In this document: in pieces, positions 61,340 through 64,000 of the stretch | Layout: every line of letters begins with the position of its first letter | Numbering within the stretch: position 1 is the stretch's first letter | Source of the DNA: a bacterium | Lineage (GTDB): Bacteria; UBP6; UBA1177 | Direction of reading: 5' to 3' | NCBI GenBank assembly: GCA_016290135.1 | Contig: JAEESW010000002.1 | Span: 58,584-122,583, forward strand | DNA length: 64,000 nucleotides | Program-made: the position numbers and the translations under genes | The notes under the pieces: generated by a model | Databases searched by the model: none | What the model was told of the DNA's origin: nothing | What the model saw: only the letters and a program-made list of their open reading frames with translations

Positions 61340-62849
61340 TATCGACCTCCTGTTTAAGGTTCAAATTGACCGTCATATCCTTGTCGAGCGTGACAGCCAT
61401 CGGTTTTATCGAGTAGTCTTCGTATTCAAAGCCCAATATTATGACTTCGGACTCTTTTCTCGGCAGTTTTTTCGTGCACGGAGTCTTGCAGATCGTCTTT
61501 CCGGTCTCGTTGTTGAAGACCCTGACTCCTTTGACATTCGAATTTACTGTCAGTTTCATCATCGGAACAGATTTCTTCGAAACTTTTTTAGTGGTGTCGG
61601 CACTCTTTTTATCGGCCGGAGCCTCTTTTTTCTGAGGTATTTCCTCTTTTATTTCCGCTTTTTTGTCGTCATACTTCGACAGTTCCGTCCTTTCGGCTAT
61701 CATTGGCGGATTCTGTTTTCCGGCAAAAGCGTAGACCGCGATCCCGGCAAGGATAAGCAGCAGCACAACGATCACGATCTTGAGAGCGTTCCCCGAAGAT
61801 CCGCTTTCGGCCCTGACATGCTTGACCTTTTCATCCTGCGAGGAGTTGAGCATCCTGATTATATCCTCGCTCGATATCATTTCGGCGCTCGGATTGACGC
61901 TCCTGACCGTCCCGGAATTGAAAAGGAACGCAAGACTCAGTTTGTCTTCCAGTTTGTATTTCACATAGATATTTTTCAGGTCGTTGGAAAGAAGGAGCAT
62001 CGTGCCGTAACGGTTGAAAGGCTTCTTTTCGAGACATTTCATGATTATCGCATTGACATCAGGCTGGATATCCGGGTTTATGTTGCTCGGCAGTTCCGGA
62101 AACTCATACTGATGCTTATGCAGGATCTTCATGTAGTTGTCATCGAAAAACGGCAGTCTTCCCGTGAGCATTTCATACATTATGACGCCCAGCGAATAGA
62201 TGTCGGAAGCAGGTTCCACGCTCTCGCCCGCAGCCTGTTCCGGCGACATGTATTCCGGAGTCCCGAAAATAGCACCCGATTTCGTGAGAGTGCGGAAACG
62301 CTCGTCAGGCGACACATCGTCCTGAAGGATCTTTGAAATGCCGAAATCCACTATTTTGACGAAAGGATAAACGTTGTCTTTCGTAGTGAGCAGTATGTTC
62401 TCCGGTTTGAGATCGCGGTGGATGATCCCTTTTCCGTGCGCGGAATAAAGCGCAACAGCTATCTGGGCAGCGACAGAAACTGCAAATTCAAGCGGCAGGA
62501 TGTGTTTTTCCTTCATGACATCGGCAAGAGAACGTCCTTCGACATATTCCATGACAAAGTAGGCATTCCCCTCTTCTGTGTAGCCGAAGTCGGTGACATC
62601 CACGATGTTATCCTGACCGATATTCGATGCAGCTATCGCTTCGCGTTTGAATCTTTCGACAGTGTCTTTGCGCTTGCTCTGTTCGTAATGCAGGATCTTC
62701 AAGGCGACTTTTTTCCGCAGGATCTCGTGCTCAGCGAGATAGACACTGCCCATGCCGCCGGAACCGACAAGTTTCAGGACCTTGTACCTGTCGTTTATCA
62801 CAGTTCCTACATATTTTTCATCAAAATCAGCTGTAACATTCGTTATCAA
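61332..62849 (-). CDS. Membrane Ser/Thr protein kinase with PEGA-like extracytoplasmic tail
   Basis: A 505-residue Hanks-type kinase. The glycine loop is GSGGMGSVYLAE (29-40), the ATP Lys is Lys51 in VALKIL, with HRDLKPENILL, DFGISK and PEYMSPEQ following. All catalytic residues are present. A juxtamembrane part (about 305-365) leads to one helix (KIVIVVLLLILAGIAVYAFAG), a Lys/Glu/Pro linker and a PEGA-like domain (about 440-500; VKGVRVFNNETGKTICKTPC). It should sense an envelope signal and phosphorylate cytoplasmic proteins. The start is TTG at 62849 with GAGG seven bases upstream. It overlaps phoH by 8 bases and may share transcription with the lipoprotein gene 52 bases upstream. Confidence 0.92.
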   Translation of the reverse strand: MITNVTADFDEKYVGTVINDRYKVLKLVGSGGMGSVYLAEHEILRKKVALKILHYEQSKRKDTVERFKREAIAASNIGQDNIVDVTDFGYTEEGNAYFVMEYVEGRSLADVMKEKHILPLEFAVSVAAQIAVALYSAHGKGIIHRDLKPENILLTTKDNVYPFVKIVDFGISKILQDDVSPDERFRTLTKSGAIFGTPEYMSPEQAAGESVEPASDIYSLGVIMYEMLTGRLPFFDDNYMKILHKHQYEFPELPSNINPDIQPDVNAIIMKCLEKKPFNRYGTMLLLSNDLKNIYVKYKLEDKLSLAFLFNSGTVRSVNPSAEMISSEDIIRMLNSSQDEKVKHVRAESGSSGNALKIVIVVLLLILAGIAVYAFAGKQNPPMIAERTELSKYDDKKAEIKEEIPQKKEAPADKKSADTTKKVSKKSVPMMKLTVNSNVKGVRVFNNETGKTICKTPCTKKLPRKESEVIILGFEYEDYSIKPMAVTLDKDMTVNLNLKQEVDNG

Positions 62850-62901
62850 GACTTTTCCTCGCTAAAACATTCAAAAAACAGCCTAAACACACTCCATAAG
62901 A

Positions 62902-63984
62902 TCAATAGGAAACGGTCACGTCGTCAAGATAGAATCCGGCAGCGCCTTCGCTGTCGTCGCTTACGAAACGGAATCCGATCTCGACCTTCTGACCTTTGTA
63001 TGCGGAAATATCTCCGGTAAACTTGTAGTAAGCCGTTCCGAGCTGCCTCGTGATCTTCGTTCTCGTGTCATCAAGAGCGCTTGTGATCGAAGGAGTGTCA
63101 GCCGAAAGGTAAAGCCCTGTCGTGGTCTCCCACATCTCGCCCTCTTTTTTCACGAGGACTTCGACATAGTCCGCGCTTGCAACAAGATCGACCCATGCAC
63201 TGAAAGAGATCTCCGGCTTTCCTGCTGAAGGAATGTCCAAAACGAAATTGTAGTGAAGCAGATCTTTGCAGTTGCCCAGATAGATCCCTTCCGAAAGAAC
63301 GGTAGCCGCGACTTTCGAACCGACGTTGGCTGCTCCGGGGCCTGCGGTCGGAGAAGTTATCTCCCAGCACGGAGAACCTTCCGTGAGCGGAACTATCGTC
63401 CAGTTGATGCCGCCGTCTTCAAAGCTGTCCGAAATGATCTTTTTCCCGACACTCGGATCGGACGGATCGTCATCGGTGTCCTCCGCTGTATCTTCATCGC
63501 CGGTTTCTGCTGACGTGTCGGTTGGTTCATCCTCATCCGGCTCTTCGTCAGGCTGTTCCGGAAGATCGGAAGAATCCGGGAGCTCGGGATCTTCGCCTTC
63601 ACTGTCGGAAGAAACGCATTCCCCCGTCGCAAGGTTGCATTTCGGATATGAAGGATCCAGACAGTCGTCGTTGGATTTGCACAAAACGCCGTCTGCCTCT
63701 TTGTTCGTTATACAGAAACCCTCGTTGATCTTGCATTTCCAGCCTATCGGACAATCAGCCTGGGTAGAACAGAGCTGCCTTTTCCTGCAGTAATAGACAA
63801 GCATTCCGAGTTCGGCATCCTGCTGAGGATTGTCAAGATCGCAGTAAGAATCCCTTGTGCAGTCAACATTCGAATTACAACGGGTGTTTGTCGGGGAAGG
63901 ATCTTCCTCTTCATCTGAACACGAAGCCGCAAAGAAGAAAAAAGCGGCCGAAAAAATCAACAAAAACAAGAACTTTTTCTTCAT
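62902..63984 (-). CDS. Lipoprotein with three Cys modules, acidic linker and jelly-roll-type domain
   Basis: A 360-residue predicted lipoprotein (lipobox FAASC at about 22). Three Cys modules (about 35-125) repeat a C-x-S/T-x-x-DC pattern: CNSNVDC, CSTQADC and CKSNDDC, each followed by more Cys. An Asp/Glu/Pro linker covers about 127-178. The C-terminal ~180 residues form a beta-sandwich with FEDGGINWTIVPLTEGSPCW, FSAWVDL and GFYLDDVTVSY, like MAM/choice-of-anchor-type domains that bind carbohydrate or protein. Surface location is inferred. A GGGAG ribosome site precedes the ATG; the gene starts just inside the window, so its promoter may lie outside. Confidence 0.8.
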   Translation of the reverse strand: MKKKFLFLLIFSAAFFFFAASCSDEEEDPSPTNTRCNSNVDCTRDSYCDLDNPQQDAELGMLVYYCRKRQLCSTQADCPIGWKCKINEGFCITNKEADGVLCKSNDDCLDPSYPKCNLATGECVSSDSEGEDPELPDSSDLPEQPDEEPDEDEPTDTSAETGDEDTAEDTDDDPSDPSVGKKIISDSFEDGGINWTIVPLTEGSPCWEITSPTAGPGAANVGSKVAATVLSEGIYLGNCKDLLHYNFVLDIPSAGKPEISFSAWVDLVASADYVEVLVKKEGEMWETTTGLYLSADTPSITSALDDTRTKITRQLGTAYYKFTGDISAYKGQKVEIGFRFVSDDSEGAAGFYLDDVTVSY

Positions 63985-64000
63985 TTTTCACTCCCGAAAA

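Overview
The window is chromosomal DNA from a diderm (Gram-negative-type), probably anaerobic bacterium. The outer membrane is implied by many lipoproteins, two probable beta-barrel proteins and periplasmic-type proteases. A meso-DAP peptidoglycan is implied by an mpl homologue. A methylmalonyl-CoA decarboxylase operon of the sodium-pump type points to propionate/succinate-linked anaerobic energy metabolism. A Hanks-type Ser/Thr kinase with a PEGA-like tail, and lipoproteins that join Cys-rich modules to Asp/Glu/Thr linkers, recall Myxococcota and related former Deltaproteobacteria. That assignment is an inference with low confidence. I see no transposase, phage gene, integrase or CRISPR array, and no gene-free stretch over 300 bases.

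Layout. 1-584: start of murA (minus), with Asp where most MurA enzymes carry the fosfomycin-target Cys. 712-5500 (minus): methylmalonyl-CoA epimerase plus decarboxylase operon, with an unusual periplasmic extension on the beta subunit. 5661-11724 (plus): a lipoprotein, then an ankyrin-fabZ-mpl-uppP-CDP-alcohol transferase envelope cluster. 11834-15337: two related DUF1566-type lipoproteins. 15338-18184 (minus): GAPDH-like enzyme and MFS transporter. 18350-20704: lipoprotein and DMT-like membrane protein. 20786-25127 (minus): TPR-like protein, polyprenyl-type glycosyltransferase and a spermidine-synthase-like membrane protein. 25307-29749: gltA-like oxidoreductase, a DUF3299-like lipoprotein and a LolD/FtsX-type ABC pair whose permease has a large His-rich loop, perhaps a metal transport unit. 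29923-36391: outer-membrane-type protein and a 1729-residue metzincin lipoprotein. 36520-44920: a tightly overlapping operon of six unassigned genes (a MutL/GlmL-like ASKHA relative, four membrane proteins and a small TTG-start protein) followed by a C-terminal processing protease. This is the best candidate for an undescribed system. 45023-46840: VWA/thrombospondin-3 lipoprotein. 46947-47022: tRNA-Thr(CGU). 47135-56425: psd, gyrB, gyrA, CBM9-like lipoprotein, EnvC-like protein, rsgA. 56429-63984 (minus): Cys-rich lipoprotein, then Ser/Thr kinase-phoH-phosphoesterase-lipB-outer membrane protein-acpS.

Signals. Many promoters can be read by eye as TTGnnn, a spacer of 16 (sometimes 17) bases, then TAnnnT. 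Two clear rho-independent terminators share a TCCG loop. Several genes start with TTG or GTG behind a good Shine-Dalgarno sequence. Starts were chosen from Shine-Dalgarno spacing, signal peptides and promoter positions. All family names come from motifs read by eye; no database search was run.
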